A stretch of 7,088 nucleotides of DNA from an uncultured Bacteroidales bacterium (GTDB lineage Bacteria > Bacteroidota > Bacteroidia > Bacteroidales > UBA932). A program made the position numbers and the translations under genes. The stretch is from the NCBI GenBank assembly GCA_947305045.1, contig CAMZCW010000119.1, positions 1 through 7,088 of the forward strand. The letters are read 5' to 3'. Of this stretch, positions 6,934 through 7,088 are shown one piece after another. Position 1 is the first letter of the stretch, and every line of letters starts with the position of its first letter. The notes below the pieces were generated by a model. It had not been told where the DNA came from. It did not search any database and was given only the letters and a program-made list of their open reading frames with translations.

Positions 6934-7077
6934 TTTCATGGCCTATGCCCTTCGGGCGGCGTAGACGCCCGTGTCTTCGTGAACGGGTGGGGCCCACCGC
7001 ATGCGACATCTGTCGCAGACGCGTGGGAGGGATAGGGCCGGAGGCCCGTACCGGCCCGAAGGGCATAGGCCATGAAA
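6934..7077. repeat. 144-base noncoding element with perfect 24-base terminal inverted repeats
   Basis: The arms 6934-6957 and 7054-7077 are exact reverse complements over 24 bases, separated by 96 bases. Each arm contains its own small hairpin (GCCCTTCGGGC, or GCCCGAAGGGC on the right). The interior is GC-rich and holds further perfect inverted repeats: 6953-6958 with 6966-6971, 6986-6991 with 6993-6998, 7002-7008 with 7011-7017, and 7035-7041 with 7051-7057. There is no convincing coding frame and no obvious target-site duplication at the borders. Candidates are a small nonautonomous mobile element (MITE-like), a REP/BIME-like repeat (a GTAG tetranucleotide is at 6961-6964), or a structured RNA or bidirectional terminator. 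The AT-rich flanks contrast sharply with the element. What lies to the right is outside the window. Confidence 0.75.
6993..7027. other. Extended hairpin inside the inverted-repeat element
   Basis: The segment TGCGACA (7002-7008), loop TC, TGTCGCA (7011-7017) forms a perfect 7-base-pair stem. It is enclosed by a lower stem pairing CCCAC and GC (6993-6997, 6999-7000) with GCGTGGG (7021-7027), with one bulged C at 6998. This two-tier stem is the most RNA-like part of the element. The 2-base apical loop would have to open to at least 4 bases in RNA. Transcription of this segment is not shown. Confidence 0.45.
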
Positions 7078-7088
7078 TAAAGAATAAG

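Noticed and set aside
6844..7035. A 63-residue open frame on the plus strand across the same region.
   Set aside because: It covers the antisense of the 166-residue gene start, its promoter and most of the repeat. The composition is not protein-like, and it is best explained as chance.
6851..7066. A 71-residue open frame on the minus strand starting inside the right arm of the inverted-repeat element (MPFGPVRASG...).
   Set aside because: It is arginine/proline-rich and generated by the GC-rich repeat. It then runs through the promoter and start of the 166-residue gene in another frame. No family resemblance and no promoter of its own.
6934..7077. CRISPR-like or tandem-repeat array at the right end.
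   Set aside because: There is only one inverted pair of arms and no direct repeats with regular spacers.

Overview
The window reads as chromosomal DNA of a member of the Bacteroidetes, most likely Bacteroidales. Every plausible promoter carries the phylum's -7 box TAnnTTTG, the genes lack clear Shine-Dalgarno sequences, and the proteins (an M49-type lipoprotein peptidase, and the order tyrS, rbfA, LolC/E-type permease) fit that group. Coding DNA is moderately GC-rich and the intergenic gaps are AT-rich. No tRNA, rRNA, CRISPR array or transposase gene was seen.

Layout. 1-854 (minus strand) is the 5' part of a lipoprotein peptidase gene of the M49 (dipeptidyl peptidase III) family, cut by the left edge. 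It is divergent from a LysR-type regulator (988-1893, plus strand). The 133-base gap between their start codons holds both promoters and four copies of TTTATCG, a possible regulator-binding array. From 6279 down to 1887 on the minus strand runs a tightly packed five-gene unit: tyrS, rbfA, a LolC/E-type membrane protein, a FecCD-type importer permease and its ATPase. Consecutive genes overlap by 1, 4, 4 and 17 bases, with one recognisable promoter upstream of tyrS. The last gene of this unit overlaps the 3' end of the LysR gene tail to tail by 7 bases. Upstream of the tyrS promoter is an unrecognised 166-residue protein (6378-6878, minus strand) with its own promoter.

The right end (6934-7077) holds a compact noncoding element. 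Perfect 24-base inverted repeats flank 96 bases that are themselves full of short perfect hairpins. It looks like a MITE/REP-type repeat or a structured RNA and is the least explained sequence here.

How the genes work together. The tyrS-rbfA-permease part is translation and envelope housekeeping. The FecCD permease and ATPase are the inner-membrane core of a type II importer for an iron complex, heme or cobalamin, but no substrate-binding protein or TonB-dependent receptor lies in the window, so these must be encoded elsewhere. The clearest candidates for novelty are the inverted-repeat element, the TTTATCG array, and the fusion of an importer to a tyrS operon with an unusually short ATPase. 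Nothing here demonstrates a new defence or mobile system.
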